Part shown: positions 25,175-38,202 of the stretch, in pieces | How positions within the stretch are numbered: position 1 is the stretch's first letter | Layout of the letters: each line of letters opens with the position of its first letter | Source of the DNA: Cristatella mucedo | Taxonomy: Eukaryota > Bryozoa > Phylactolaemata > Cristatellidae | Length of the DNA stretch: 64,000 nucleotides | Direction: 5' to 3' | Assembly: GCA_009760855.2 (NCBI GenBank) | Contig: WPIO01000022.1 | Span: 4,321,501-4,385,500 of the forward strand | Notes under the pieces: model-generated | Told to the model about the DNA's origin: nothing | The model's database searches: none | The model's input: only the letters and a program-made list of their open reading frames with translations | Position numbers and translations under genes: made by a program

Positions 25175-26819
25175 ATTCTGACAATTTAATAGACTTTAAA
25201 AAGCATTTTTCTGTTCGATTGACTTAAAAATATATTTAAAGTAATACACTATTTTCAAGCTATTTAAAATCATTATAAAATGACACGAACCCTTTTATCC
25301 CTTTATTTGCACGTAAAACAATAATACATATTTAATTTTGGTCTCTTTTAAATAATAAAGAAGTAGCCATTAGTTATAGTACTAATTAAGTTTCGTGCAA
25401 AGCTTATAAATCACTAGGCTTTAACTTTTTATAAAAATAAATGAAACTGATCACAGCTGTCGCAAAACATCTAACTTATACACATTTAGATGGACTATCT
25501 GATATGACGGGGCCATTTTGTCTTGATAGGCAGGCTATATTGTCGGGGCTTCTAGGCGACTTTGATTGTTCAGTGCAACAATCAAACTCTTGCTGGCTGC
25601 AAGTCTGGACGACGGAGAGCCGATGAAAAGCGAGGCTGCTGCGTATTCGAAGCTAGCAAATAGGATAGAGCAAGATGTGACTCGGCGTCTTCGCGTCTCT
25701 CCTCGTAGCGGAGCTTCGATTTCATATGACTGAATTCCTGAATTCTAAAAACTGAATTCTTAGAGCCTAAGCTCGTACCCAATGTGATATATATATAACT
25801 TTTAGAGAATAAAGTGTTGTTGCTGGTCCTGTGCCAGCGTTCTGTGTGCCGTGCGAACCGAACTACAGTTTTGACGATAGCAGAGCTTCTCTATGCGAAT
25901 ACAGCTTTCTGCTAAATATTCCTAGTAGACCCGCTGTAAGATCCGTGCATAATTTTGTGAAATTTAAGGGGTTCACGAAATTAAGACCGAATCGTGTACA
26001 GCTCGCGCCTACATCTAATAGAATAAATAATTTTAAATTTTTTTGTTGAAAAATACCGTTTCGTTTGTTTATACCACCATTCCCTGTTTTCCAGAATCTT
26101 CAACGGGCAGAAGCCCATTTCAAAGTATGCATGTACAATCGCTTCTAGCAAAGCCGATGAATAAACATGTCTCCGCTTTCTTCTACAGACAGACCTCTGA
26201 AGTTGTTTATCGAGGCAATCAGCAACGCTACCAAAACAGCATCTAGCAAAGCTCAGCGGTCGAATTGCTGAGCATCGGAAGTCGCAATTTTAGCAAACCT
26301 GTCGGCCATCTGCCTTTTGAGAACCGAGACGGCGGGAAAAAAGAAGACTTTCACAGATTCACTATTCTCAAGCACGAACAAACATACAATATTCCCAACT
26401 TTATGGTCAAGAAATATACGTTGACACTTTGGTAAGAGCGTGGACTGTTCATACGACTGGAATCTGCACTAAGCCTTTCGCTGACCACTGTAAAGGCGAG
26501 AAATAGGTCCCGCGTTTTTAGCTTAAGACTCAAATTAAAGACTTCAAAATTCACTCGCAGCCTTTGAGACATGGTGGAAGCTCGAAGGATCAGTGATCGA
26601 CAACGCACGTGCAGTCGTACAAACTGCTTATTATTTGGAATGATGTGGTGCGCAGCTGATCATTGGCCTTGATAATCCCCACACTTTCTTTTGGAATATT
26701 CCATGCTCCAGATTAGATATTCTTCTCGGGCTTACCAAAACCGTCAGGTAATGCAGCCGAGAACTTGCAATAAAGAAACGATTGTGGGTTGAAAACATCT
26801 AAAGTTGGGGCAGTTTGAT
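25175..26819. other. Mostly unassigned; possible solo LTR at about 25540-25866
   Basis: About 25540-25866 begins TGTCGGGGCTTC and ends GAACTACA. It contains a TATA-like 'tatatatataac' (about 25787) and AATAAAG (about 25809) in the order of an LTR, but no clear target duplication. The rest is AT-rich and unrecognised. Confidence 0.3.
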
Positions 26820-28130
26820 AGACCAGTCTTTCTATGCAGATGACACAGCTACGCTTTGACCCCTCTTTGCTTTCTAGCTCCTCAAAGTCTCTCGAATCCC
26901 TCACACCGTGCATTCCTGACATTCATAATTGCATAACGGCTGATATTTTAAAATTTATTGACGATAAGACCAAGTTAGTTCTTATGACTAAAGCAAGCAT
27001 CAGTTAGAAACTGGAAACCTTCAAAGCATGAGCGACCAGCTAGTCCTCTTTCTAGAATCTGCCTCTAGAATCTTCTAGAATAGCCTCTTTCTAGAATCTG
27101 CGTATCCTGTAACAAAATAACATTTCGCCAGATGAGCACGTCAGGTCCACAGCCATGACCGTCTAATTTGAGGTACACAGCGTCAAGAAAATTAGGGCAT
27201 GCTCGGACAAGGGTACCGCATTCAAGTTTCTACGTCCGCTTATCACACCGCGCGTCCAGACTTCTGCAACCCACTCCCTCTGCAGGTCTTCCTGTCTGAA
27301 AAATGGGGCTTCGCACACTACTGATGTCTCTGATTGAAATACAGACAGCGAAAAGCTCTCAGCAGCAGCAGCAGCAGGCTAGGCTAGGGCTGTTGTTGCG
27401 ATCGGCGCAAAAGCCACTTGCCTCCGGCATGCGCTCTCTTTCCATCGAGCGAAAACATATTTTGAATAAATATAAATATCAATACAATTCACTTGTACAG
27501 CACCCTAAGAGAAATTAACCTCTATCTAGGCGCTCTGCATATGCCGCAGGGCTCGAGCCCACGACCTCGGTCATAAAATGACATCGACCTTGACCTCGGT
27601 CGTTAAATGCGAGCACCTTAGCTCCCCCCGGGCCAAATCCGGGCAGCTTTCCATTAAGCAGCAAGCCTGTGTCAAGGTCATGTCACTCACTTTGAGGCCG
27701 CTTCATTCTCCTGCACTAATTTCAATAAAATAAATAAATACGGACAATGAAATACTGACTCATCAGGCTTCGGGGGCCCCCTGCGAGCGTACCGCCTTGC
27801 TCGTCTCCGGTCGCTTAGCTGCGCATCCAACCAACGGCGCCGCTAACTAGCGGTGCCACTAAGCAACCTTAAATCCCTTAGAGGCCGCGCCTCCAGAGCG
27901 CTGAGTTCACTACCAATCGACTCGTGACTTATGGTTTGACAACATTTTAACCAAAGCTGTAAGGCCAGCGTTGCGGTATCTGCTCAATCTACACGAATTC
28001 TCCTCTATTTGCTTACCAGTCCTAGAACTACACTTCTCACTATTATTCATAACTGATTACACGCCACTTTGCCAGCATACTTCAAATGCGAGCAGAGAGA
28101 GATTGTGACGTTCTCTGAAGAGTGTGGAGT
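26820..28130 (+). mobile_element. LINE-D remnant interrupted by a SINE-B
   Basis: SFYADDTATLRFDPSLL (about 26832-26880) is the RT palm. Thumb-like sequence follows to 27300. KQQACVKVMSLTLRPLHS (about 27655-27710) is the C-terminal domain, and 28090-28130 is the 3' hairpin region. Degenerate. Confidence 0.6.
27462..27628 (-). mobile_element. SINE-B copy
   Basis: Minus strand: AT-rich tail, 'gcaccctaagagaaattaac', 'aggcgctctgcatatgccg' and a B-box complement 'ggctcgagcccacgacctcgg', the same order as the SINE-B at 59428-59590. Confidence 0.7.
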
Positions 28131-29824
28131 CAGCGTCAGCGCCGCACAGGCCGCCCGTCTCGACGAGGGGAATTACCTCGCGGAGCGGCTTGCAATTAAC
28201 GTGGTGCACCGAAGCATGGGAAAGTGTGCACGATAGCTGTGAATGAGCCTTGATCTCATAAAAGCTGGCCGAAGAGTTGCAAACGTCACCGGGCCGACCG
28301 ACGTCAACCTAAATATGGCCGTCAGTGGATGGGCATTTTTCGATTTGAGGGAAACTCGTCTGCGAAAGGCCTTTGCTGAAGTAGCACGCATCGCTTCCTG
28401 TTGAATCATGGATAAAATGTAAAATACTTTCACTTCCGTGCGACAAGGATAGTGACGGCTCGACTCCGTCGCACGGCAGCGGCAGCAGCCGCAGCAGCGA
28501 GGAGCCGGGGGAAGGAGCTTGGAGGTCCCGGAGCCCCGCCCGGCGTCCCGTCGTCTAGGCAACACCAGGCCAGCCGCCGCCAATGTCCTTAGCGTGAATC
28601 CTGTTATGCACAGGTGCACTCTCCTCAAGATGTGGAACTATGGCTACTACAGGTTTTTCTCGACGACTTTTGTCTTTTCTCCGGACGCCAAATCTGGCAC
28701 TTAATTTTCATGCCGCCCCTTTCTACTAGTTCTATGCTAGTAATAATAACAGTATCAATAATTATAATGATACAATTTATACTGCATCCCACCTCTCTAG
28801 GCACTTTAAGACGCTGGGAAGGAGTACTGGTACTAAATGCACAATTTCAGCAAGCTGCTTACTCCCTCCACCGTCCTAAGAAGTCCGCAATAGTGCGTAA
28901 TAGTGGCGGGGTTGTTGCCCGCTCGGGGAAAAATTCTTTTCCGTTACAGAGTCCCACGGAAGCGACCATTGGTTGCTCTGCATTTTGAAATTAATTTCTA
29001 CACTGTCCTATATCCGTCATAATTTTATAATTTTCTTCATTGCATGAGTTATAACTGCTGGCAACTCAATTTGACTCGAAAACCACTAAGGCTTTGAGTG
29101 TGCCACAGGAAACTCTCAGGAGAAACTTTCTTGTCTGGTTCTATTAGCTTCGTTGACTCGGGGACGGAAACGCACTCATACACACACGCCGAAGTAATAG
29201 CGCCTCATTAAAGCTTAGCGTGTCTAAGCGTGCAGGCATTTGCATTGTGCACTCTCGGTAGGTATACAACTGAAGGCCGATCTATTGATGGGATGGCTAA
29301 GGACTCTCGTCGACATATCTCGGACTCTCGTCGACAGCCACGTGTTGCCACCGACGACATGGCATAGCCTAGCTTACGTCGAACAAGTTAGGGCTACGGG
29401 GCGTAAAAACTGCATCCTACGAAAGTAAAAGTCTACTGGATAAGTAATTCGTTGGCATAAATGACTACTACGTTTCGACGTGAAAGTAAAACCTTTTTTC
29501 ACCATCGGCTGCATTTGCCCGCTTGGTGATAGTATGGAACTACAGCCCGCTCAGCCTCGCATTCACTCTTACCAGTCTCATGTCTTCCCACACTTCCGCC
29601 AGCTGGCACTCAAACTGCGGTCAGCGTGCACGCGGGCCAATGGACCAGGGTCAACGTCAGCGATCACTGTTCGTCTGCCTCCGTGAAAAGGAGAGTTTGG
29701 AACGGGACGGAGCAGCTTTCTAAGGATTCCGCTGCAGCATTTGAATTTTGTCACCAGAATTCGAGTTCAGTTCGCCACGCGGACCGATCACTGAATTACT
29801 CTCCGACGGTTTTCTGGAGTTCAA
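28131..29824. other. Unassigned, GC-rich patch at 28430-28580
   Basis: A 151-codon minus frame (28628-28173) crosses the GC-rich patch but matches nothing I know. 'ggactctcgtcgacatatct' and its near copy lie in tandem at about 29299-29340. Confidence 0.4.
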
Positions 29825-31105
29825 ACTCTTGACGTATCCGAGGTACGTCTGAAATATGGGGTACTTCAGGGCTCAGCACTAGGTCCGGTTCTTTTCACGG
29901 TTTATACTCTCCCTCTTGCTGATGTGATTGCCAAGCACAATCTAGGCTTTCACTTCTATGTGAATGACACTCAGTTGTACCTTTGCTTTGATCCCTCCCA
30001 GCCTTCGAGCACCTCGAATTCTCTCATCTCCCTTGCTGCATGTATGTATGACATCCGCACGTTGCATAACAGCAAATTTTCTTAAATCAAGCGATAATAA
30101 AACTAACTTACTGGTTATGGGTAAACCAAGTTTGATTCAGAAATTGGAAAGGCTAACGCTCAACATCGTCTTTGCCAGCAAATATCTCCTGTTGAATCAG
30201 CTCGAAATCTAGGTGTCATGTTCGAAAGTGACCTCTCGTTAGACGACTGCATCAGCTCCACAATCAAGTCTGTCAACTTTCAGCTACATGACATTGCTAA
30301 AGTTTGAACCTGCCTAGATAAGGATACCACATCTAAGTTGGTCCATGCATTTGTGACATCCCGTCTTGACTTCTGTAACTCACTGCTTACTGGTCTACCA
30401 ACATGTGCAATCACGCGCTCACAGCTGTTGCAAAACTCTGCAGCTAGGCTTGTCTGTCGTGAGCATCGCAATTGCCACATCACACCACTTCTTGCTGACC
30501 TGCACTGGCTACCAGTCAAGCAACGCATCGACTTCAAGGTTTTGTCTCTCATTTTTAGGTCCCTTCATTCTTTGGCTCCAGCCTACCAATCAGATCTACT
30601 CCCCCACAAGGCTAAGCATCATACCAGCCGCTTTTCGGAATCTACCTCTTTACCAATACCTCATACAAAACCTCAAATCCCTTGGAGACCGTGCATTTAT
30701 TTCGTTTGCTCCCGAAGCCTGGAACTCCCTCCCGACTTTTTTCACGACATCCCCTGACTTGACCAAATTTAAAAAGAGCTTAAAAACGCACCTATTTAGG
30801 ACAGCATTTAGTGGGTCCCTGTGATTCGAATATGTGCTTATGCGTGCTGACACTGCACGCTGCCATAATTAAACTTCCTTTATGTGCTTACGAGTGCTGA
30901 CACAGTGCACGCTTCCATAACCAATCTTGCATGCTGACCCTGTGCATGTCACCCCTAACCATGTCCTTTATGTTGTTTATCAAGCATGATACCACTCACC
31001 ATTCGATCGCGTTACTTTTGCAGCAAACGTAAAGCGCCTAGAAAGAGATTGAGTTCTCTGATGGCGCTATATCAAGTGAATTATTATTATTATTATTATT
31101 AGCCA
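29825..31105 (+). mobile_element. LINE-A copy with mutated RT active site
   Basis: It starts in the RT (KYGVLQGSALGPVLF-type). The palm reads FHFYVNDTQLYLCF (about 29948-29990), with Asn replacing the first catalytic Asp. The C-terminal domain is at 30338-30824, and the 3' hairpin and (ATT)n tail at 31033-31101. Inactive. Confidence 0.82.
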
Positions 31106-32540
31106 TTGGACAAGAAACCCACTCAGGATCTTTAAAAAAGGACGAAAATGATGACGGCGCCGTAGGAAGAAAAGTAAAGGGACAGAGTACCGAGCTTCGC
31201 GCCGAGCCGCTAGTTTCCTCGGTCGGCTCCGGAAGTGCCTGTCGTCTACGTGACGGTTACGTCCGAACAAAGCGAGCATTTCGGGGAATTTCGCAGATTT
31301 TCTTTTCATCAGAAAAACTTGCAGGGTGCAGCAAAAATCAGTCGTATCTACTGAGGTTGAGAACGCTGCAGCGACCTGCCAGGTGATCTGACCACAGTTA
31401 CGTACGACCGACCGAGGAAGGACCGCTATCTCTGCAAAGTAAAATAGAAGGTTAGGCCGCTGTAAGCGGATGTTAAAAACTTGAGGAATATCCTAGGAGA
31501 AGCAGCAATGTTTATTCAATTGGCCCCGTTGCTCGCCGATTGTCAGCGGAAGTAGGACCAGCGAAGGGGCCCGGCAGATGGAGGCGCCATTAGAAAATGC
31601 CGGCAGTAAGAAAAGTATGCGTAAGTATGCGTAGAAGAAAGTATGCGTAAGTATGCGTAGAAGAAAGTATGCGTAAGTATGCGTCTAAGTATCTAAGTCT
31701 GCGTAGAAGTATCTAAGTATGTGTCTAAGTATCTAAGTATGCGTAGAAGAAAGAAGTCAGAGCAACTGGCAGCGCAGCTGCAGCTGCATGCTGATGCGAG
31801 CGTTTCGAGAGCTTAAGACTTGCAGTATAAAAAGCGCTGCTAGAATTCCCCTCTAACTGGTGTGTGCACATTCGGCTGCTAGTTTTGTCACTGGCTATCG
31901 TTCGTGGGTTTGGTGCGCTCGTGCGTTTTAACATTCTTTCTCCGTCTGTTTGGTGAAAAGTAAAAGCCGAGACATTTGACGTCTTTTAAGTTGGTTTTGA
32001 ATCCGACGCATGAGTATGTACGCCCGCGTCTGTTACTGCACGGAAACTATAAACTGAGGATTTCTCCCACTGTACGAATGTGCAGATCTTAAGTGTTCGT
32101 TGGATTGCTTTTCCATGTAGGGGGCGAAAGTGCACAGCACTACCGCCTTTTAATAGCGACCCCACCAATGTGAGCATCTTGTACGTCATGCATTCGGCAA
32201 TAAAGCTGTCGCCTACAGAGTCGGTCCTGGATGGATGGTTAATGTTGGAACGAGGCTGCTATGGCAACCTAAGCAATAAGTCCGCTTTCGGATTAGTGAC
32301 ACTGGCAGCTATGTCATTTGCATGGTGGCAGTCGTATTGCCATAGTACGACCGCCTACACCCTAAAGCCTTTTCTACTGATGCTCGTCTTAATTCTCTAC
32401 CTGTGCTGGCCGCTAGTGGCCCGAGCCCCGCCGGCAAGGCGGCGTCTCTCCTTGCAGAGCGATATGTTGCTCGAAGAAATAGGTGGTCCCTTCATTCATA
32501 GCGTACTGTCCGCATGTCACTGACACGAATGAAATAAGCA
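31106..32540. other. Unassigned, with a minisatellite at about 31610-31750
   Basis: 'gtatgcgtaagtatgcgtag' plus 'aagaaa' is repeated about three times, then degenerates into 'tctaagtatctaagt' units. A 147-codon plus frame (32080-32520) has no recognisable features. Confidence 0.55.
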
Positions 32541-32547
32541 CTGACTG

Positions 32548-32552
32548 CCTGC

Positions 32553-32616
<64 letters not shown>

Positions 32617-32654
32617 TAAGAGAGAGAAAAAGACAGAGAGTGAGAGAGAGACTA

Positions 32655-32685
<31 letters not shown>

Positions 32686-32847
32686 AAGAGAGGAATAGAG
32701 AGAAGTAAAGAGAGAGAGAGAGAGAGAGTGAAAGAGAGAGAGAGAGTAAGAGAAAGAGAGAGAATATGAGAGAGAAAGAGAGGTAGAGAGAGAGGTGGAG
32801 AGAGAGAGAGAGGAGAGAGAGAGAGGAGGAGAGAGTGAAGAGAGAGT

Positions 32848-32908
<61 letters not shown>

Positions 32909-33117
32909 GGAGAGAGAGAGGAGAGAGAGAGAGGAGGAGGAGAGAGTGAAGAGAGAGGAGAGAGAGAAGAGAGTGAGGAGAGAGAGGGGAGAGAGAGAGA
33001 GAAAGAGAGAGAAAGAGATAGGGAAAGAGAGAGAGAGCGATAGAGAGATAAAAATAGAGAGAGAGATATAACAATAGAGAGAGAGAAGGAGAAGAGAGTG
33101 AAAGAGGTAGTGAGAGA
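32548..33117. repeat. (GA)n microsatellite, about 570 bp
   Basis: GA repeat with GAAA, GGTGGA and GTGA interruptions. Confidence 0.95.
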
Positions 33118-33465
33118 AAATCTAATCGTTTCGTTAACGAGTACCACGTAGGAACCTCAAATCATTTGGAGACCGCGCCTATAGTTTGTATGCTCAAAAA
33201 TCCTGGAACTCACTTCCGACTGATGTCAGGACATCGTCTGATTTGATGACACTTGAAAAGAAGCATCTATTTGTCGCATCATTTAGTGAGTCCATGTGAT
33301 TAGTTCTTTGTGTGCTCATGCGTAGTGACACTGTGCACGCATTCATTGACCTGCAACCGCTAATCATTCGATCATGCTTCCTTCTTTACAGCAAATGTAA
33401 ATTTCCAAGAGAGAGATCAAGTTCTCCGATGGCGCTATACAAATGCAATATTAGTATTATAAAGG
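33118..33465 (+). mobile_element. LINE-A 3' fragment abutting the GA tract
   Basis: C-terminal domain end ('cctcaaatcatttggagacc', 'cctggaactcacttccgac') and 3' end 'gatggcgctatacaaatgc'. Its truncated 5' end joins the microsatellite. Confidence 0.8.
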
Positions 33466-34185
33466 AAAGAGAGGGTGAAAGAGAGGAGGGGAAGGAGAGG
33501 AAGGAGAGGAAAGGTACATAGGGAGAGTAGTTGGTCTCCAGCTCTCCATGCTCGCTGTGCCTGACACTCGTGCATCGGTCGGAGGAGGCGTCTAGCTGCA
33601 TGCGTGACGTCATGCACTAGACGCATCGCTCATCGCTCAACGTGAGGCAGCTCACAGCTGGTGCCCGCTCTCTGCATGTTGCCCTTAAATCCTGCTTCTT
33701 CGCTCACGGCGTGGGTGCACGCTGCGTATGGGTACAGAGCTTACGCTCACGGGACTCCTTAGGAACGGTGAGATATAGCCGGCCTTACTGCGGTGGCGGC
33801 GAAGTCTGACTTAGAACGCCCACGGATTTAGGTTAGCGCCTGAGTGATAAGACTGCATTACTCGGCGAAGATTCATACATCCTGATCGATTGACATGATG
33901 CTGCAGCAGCGCTAGAATAATTGGTCCGGATTTGCAGTTGACGCAGGCGAAGTACTTAAATTGTTGCTGGGATTTCAGCTTCAGTCACCGGTTTGAGGTC
34001 AGGTTAATTTGCGTGGGACTTTTTGAGTTCACAAATAGTGTCGGCCACGCGAAATTACTTTAAGATTTCAAATTGTTTGTGAGACTCAGACGTACAGTGA
34101 TTACACCAAGATGCTACATAAAACTGCACTTAGTTTGTTTCTAGCAGCCAACGAGAGGCCTCTTACTTCATCTAACTTAGTGGTC
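33466..34185. other. Unassigned
   Basis: A short GA-rich patch to about 33516, then unrecognised sequence. Confidence 0.4.
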
Positions 34186-35048
34186 ATCAGGCCTGCTATA
34201 TCTTCGGCAACTTAACGCTTGTCTTTTAAATCCTTGCTCAATGTGCAATAAACCCATATTAATAAATGACCTTGTTTCTGAAAAAAAGCCACGACCTGCT
34301 GGCCTTGACCGAAACTTAGCTAAAATCGGTAAACTGCCCGACTATAAAGGACGTATCCCCGACAGGCTTATCCTTCTTTCACACCCCTAGGTCAATCAAA
34401 ACTGGAGGTGAAATTGCCATTTTTACGCGCTCGTCCTTCAATTTCAAGCCGTTTTCAGGCCCCTCGAAGAAGCAGTCTTTCTAATCTATTGTCTTGATTT
34501 CACCCAACATCAAGCTACCGATGGTGGCAGTTGTCTATCGTCCCATAGGTACCAAGTCCTCTTTTATATAAATTCTTCCATCTCATTTCGATTCTGTGTG
34601 CAAGAAATCGATCCTTCGTCATAATCTCATTATGGGTGATTTTAAAACTTATTTTAAAAACTTATCTGACGCCTTCAGCACCAATTTTCGTACACTGACT
34701 AGCTCATTGTTTCTGCTGCTGATGTGCATGGCCCAACTCACACCAAAGGTCACACACTCGACCAAATCTTCTCCTAGAACTGCACGCTATGATCACTAAT
34801 TAGCACCAAATTTTGCTTATCTGACCACATGAAAATCTCATTCAGACTACAATTTGTGCCCTCCTCCTCTTCTAAAATCACCTGTGAATCGCAAAACCTC
34901 AAGAAATTTGACGATGCTGACCGTGCAAGAATGTCTGCTTCGCCTCTGCTGCTCAATCTCCCTTCCAACCAGTCATCATTGGTAGATTGCTACGACACCA
35001 AACTAGCTGACATGCTCGACGAGTTTGCAATTCTGATATATGGACAGA
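34186..35048 (+). mobile_element. LINE-A APE endonuclease fragment
   Basis: Decayed endonuclease in order: 'ttaaatccttgctcaatgtg' (start), ALTETWL-like region near 34300, FFHTPRSIKTGGEIAIFTRS (about 34375-34435), VAVVYRPIGTKSSF (about 34524-34565), then HTRPNLL and FCLSDHMKISFRL (about 34810-34850) and a linker to DEFAIL. Many stops. Confidence 0.7.
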
Positions 35049-35339
35049 TACATAACTAGATATATACCTAGCTAGCTAGCTAGACAGGTGCAGATGAACT
35101 TACAGTCAGACGGACAGAGGGAGAGGTAGGTTAGAAGATAGATAGGTAAGTAGATAGATAGGCAAGTAGATAGATAGAGAGAAAGAGAGAAAAGAGCTAG
35201 AGAGAGAGAGGCAAGCCCATGCTTGAACAGCCGGAGGCATAGTGTGATAAAGCGCTCTTTCAGATCACCGTTATGTTGAATGCAAGCGTCGGATTACTTG
35301 GTTTGTATCGAGCTCCTAGCTTAAAATAGAGCCCCAAGA

Positions 35340-36240
35340 TAGTCATGCGCTGGGACATAGTCTAGGTGCAACGTATTTCCACTTCACAACCCAGGTTGTG
35401 AATTCGAGTCTGGCAGCAGAAAAATTCTTTACTTTCCCGTGCAGGCTAGAGCGATAGCTGCTACGGCAATTCAGCCGCCATAAAAGTCCTTTGGATCCCA
35501 TTCCCACTGTCCTGCTCCTACGTTGCATTGATCTGCTGCTGCCATGCATAGCTAACATCATTAATATCTCATTAGCCTCTGGTCGTGTCCCAACACCTAT
35601 CAAAGTACACTGCGTGCCCTCTCCCAGACGGCCTTTGGTTTACCACAGATAATAAACTAGCTAGATCTACTAAACGCAAACTTGTAAAAGCTTAAAAAAG
35701 ATCAGAACTGACAGTTCATCGACAGGCATACGAAAGCTACGGTAGATCGTACCAAAGCAAAGGCCAAGTCTAGTTTCTATAAAAAATATTGTTGAATTAC
35801 AGATACACAATCCAAAAATGCTGATGTCTACGATCAACCATCTCCTCAACCGCTCCGAGGTTAGCTCCTTACCTAGTGAACGCTCAAAACCTGACGCTCA
35901 AAATCGGCTCTACTAGCATATCTCCTGTTGAATCTGCACGAAATCTAAATGCCATATTCCAGAGTGACCTTTCACTAGATGACCAAATCAGCTCCACATT
36001 CAATTCTTCCTAATTTCAGCTAAACAACATTGCTAAAATTCGGGCTTGTTTAGACAGGGATAGCACATCTAAATTGGTCCTTGCATTTGTGACATTCCGT
36101 CTCGAGTTCTGTAACTCACTGCTTGCTAGTCTACCGGCCTGTGCAATCAGGCTCTTACAGTTAGTGCAAAACTCTGCAGCTAGGCTTGTCTGTCGTGGGC
36201 GGCACAGTTTCCACATCACACCACTTCTAGCTGACCTCAG
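35340..36240 (+). mobile_element. Rearranged LINE-A fragments
   Basis: RT-start sequence (35505-35600) precedes linker/endonuclease-end sequence (35610-35880), which jumps directly to the RT thumb and C-terminal domain (35881-36240). The order is shuffled relative to intact LINE-A. 35365-35460 may be a decayed SINE head. Confidence 0.65.
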
Positions 36241-36299
36241 AGAACTGAATCTCTTTCAAGGCACTTTACGGATGCTGTGTAGAAAGCATTACTAAATGA

Positions 36300-36795
36300 T
36301 TGGTGGTAACATAAAGTTCTTATGCTGATCCACAAGGCCCGCCATGGCTTGGCTCCTCCATACCAAGCTGAACTGTTGCACCAGTTTCAGCCTTCTCGTG
36401 CCCTCAGGTCCTGTATGGACAATAAATTAGCTTTCCATTCTTCCGCTTAAAGACCGTTGGTGACAGAAGCAGGTCATAGACTGTGGAACTCGCTTCCACA
36501 ATTCCTATGCAACGACAACTAATCTCCTGCTGCCGACTATGGCTCATCCTTTTCAGTGGTCCTGAGCTGCTACTTCCATGCCACTCACTACCTCAACTGC
36601 TCTCCTGACTCTGCTATGCTTCTCACTTTCTCTTTGCTTCATGAAATGAAGTCTGCTGGCTACCGAATGCGTACCGAAAGCCGCGTAGGATGTGAGTGGG
36701 CTATACAAAACTCTCCTGCGCGTAACACCCACATAGCCTTTGTGGCTTTGTGGAGTTACAAACGGAGATACATTACATTGCATAACATTCGCAAG
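36300..36795 (+). mobile_element. LINE-B 3' region
   Basis: C-terminal domain HKARHGLAPPYQAELLHQFQ and RLWNSLPQFL, then 3' sequence including 'ctacttccatgccactcac' and 'cacatagcctttgtggcttt'. This is the least interrupted LINE-B 3' end in the window. Confidence 0.7.
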
Positions 36796-37494
36796 CAGCA
36801 GGCATAATGTAAGATGTTTAAGTGCACACGAAGGACGAATCACAAAGATCCACCAAATAATAGAAGCACATCTATATCGGTCAGCTATCCCTTTGCCCCA
36901 GTAAACTTGTCTTTTTTGTTCCGGTGCACCTTGCGGGAGTACCTGTGCACGATTAATTGCATGCTATAATCCAGAGGTCTTACTAAACAATGCTCATGAG
37001 TGTCTTCATTGTTGCTTTTGCATGTTTGATACCGTTATCATTTGCAGCGGCCATCTTGTGCTGGTCTCGTTGCGTGTGAATACGTGTGCGAGCATTTTAC
37101 CTTAAGCATTTCTTTCTCTATTAGCTAGGTTAAGGCATGCAGGGAAAGCAGAATTAAGTTGAAGCTGAATATATTAAGTAGAGCTGATAACTCTGCAATA
37201 AGCTTAAAATTTGAAATAGGAATCACCAAACTTACGAGAACTCAACTTCGACGCTCATTTAAAAGAGTTCGCGAATAGCACTGGGAAGTGAGCGGCAAAC
37301 AGTTGCATTTAGACGCACTAGTGTTGATAGGGTGTATATTTTGAAAGCCGTAGTATATTGATTTCAGAAGCAAAATTAACGTCTACATCTGAGGGTGCTT
37401 TATCAAGTGCATTATTATTATTATTATCTGAATTTAGAGAAAAAGTTATCCAGCAATCTGTTGAAAATAAATACCAAGTCTGCAATGAGGCAAG
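36796..37494. other. Unassigned, with a LINE-A tail at about 37388-37428
   Basis: 'gagggtgctttatcaagtgc' plus (ATT)n at 37391-37426 is an isolated LINE-A tail. Confidence 0.5.
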
Positions 37495-37496
37495 TA

Positions 37497-38200
37497 CAGT
37501 CGTCACTCACTTATCGCCATTAATTAGTTCCCGATTCAACCGCGATAAGTGAATTTCCGCGAAGTAGGGTTCTCTATTGATAAATCGAATACTATCGTAG
37601 TTAGAGCACAGAAAACTTGTTCACGACCCTCTAAATATGGTGACATTATTAGAGCCTTCTGGACAGGAAATAATGCCCGTTGAGTCATCATTACGCTCGT
37701 ATTACCTAACATATTAGACAAAATTAGGGAAAATAAGACAAATTAGACACAACAAATATCATAATATTAATATTGTATATTTAATTACACGCACACAGTT
37801 CTTACACACAACCGGTAACCTATGAAAATAGAGAAGGCTTAGAAGATGCCGTACATTTATGAACCATCGTGGGGCTTAAATAAAAGTCTCAGAAATCGCA
37901 AACACTTACAAGATCAAAGATGCTTCGATACCTAGCGATGTAGATACGCGTAGGAGAGAAATGAACTTGCGTGAGGCTGAGCCAATCAGTGGCCAGGATA
38001 GGAAGAGGACAGGATAGCCAATCAGTGAACCAGCAAGCTCTAATTGTACAATACAGGGGTGTATAATCGACTCAAGACAACCAAACGTGACCTGTATCAT
38101 TTTCACTCTGTCGATCAAATTTTTAATGAATGTACGCGATTTGAAAAAGCCGCGATAGAGCCAAGAAGCCGTCGAAGCATAAAGTGGCGAGGGACGACTG
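37497..38200. mobile_element. pogo/Tigger-like non-autonomous transposon (704 bp)
   Basis: The left end TA|CAGTCGTCACTCACTTATCGC and right end (reverse complement) TA|CAGTCGTCCCTCGCCACTTT are terminal inverted repeats, flanked by TA at 37495-37496 and 38201-38202. TA targets and CAGT..TCC..CG ends are typical of the pogo/Tigger branch of Tc1-mariner. No transposase frame. Confidence 0.75.
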
Positions 38201-38202
38201 TA

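Noticed and set aside
28173-28628. 151-codon minus frame
   Set aside because: It crosses a GC-rich patch and has no recognisable domain.
32080-32523. 147-codon plus frame with a hydrophobic segment
   Set aside because: No family resemblance, no splice or promoter support. The length is compatible with chance.
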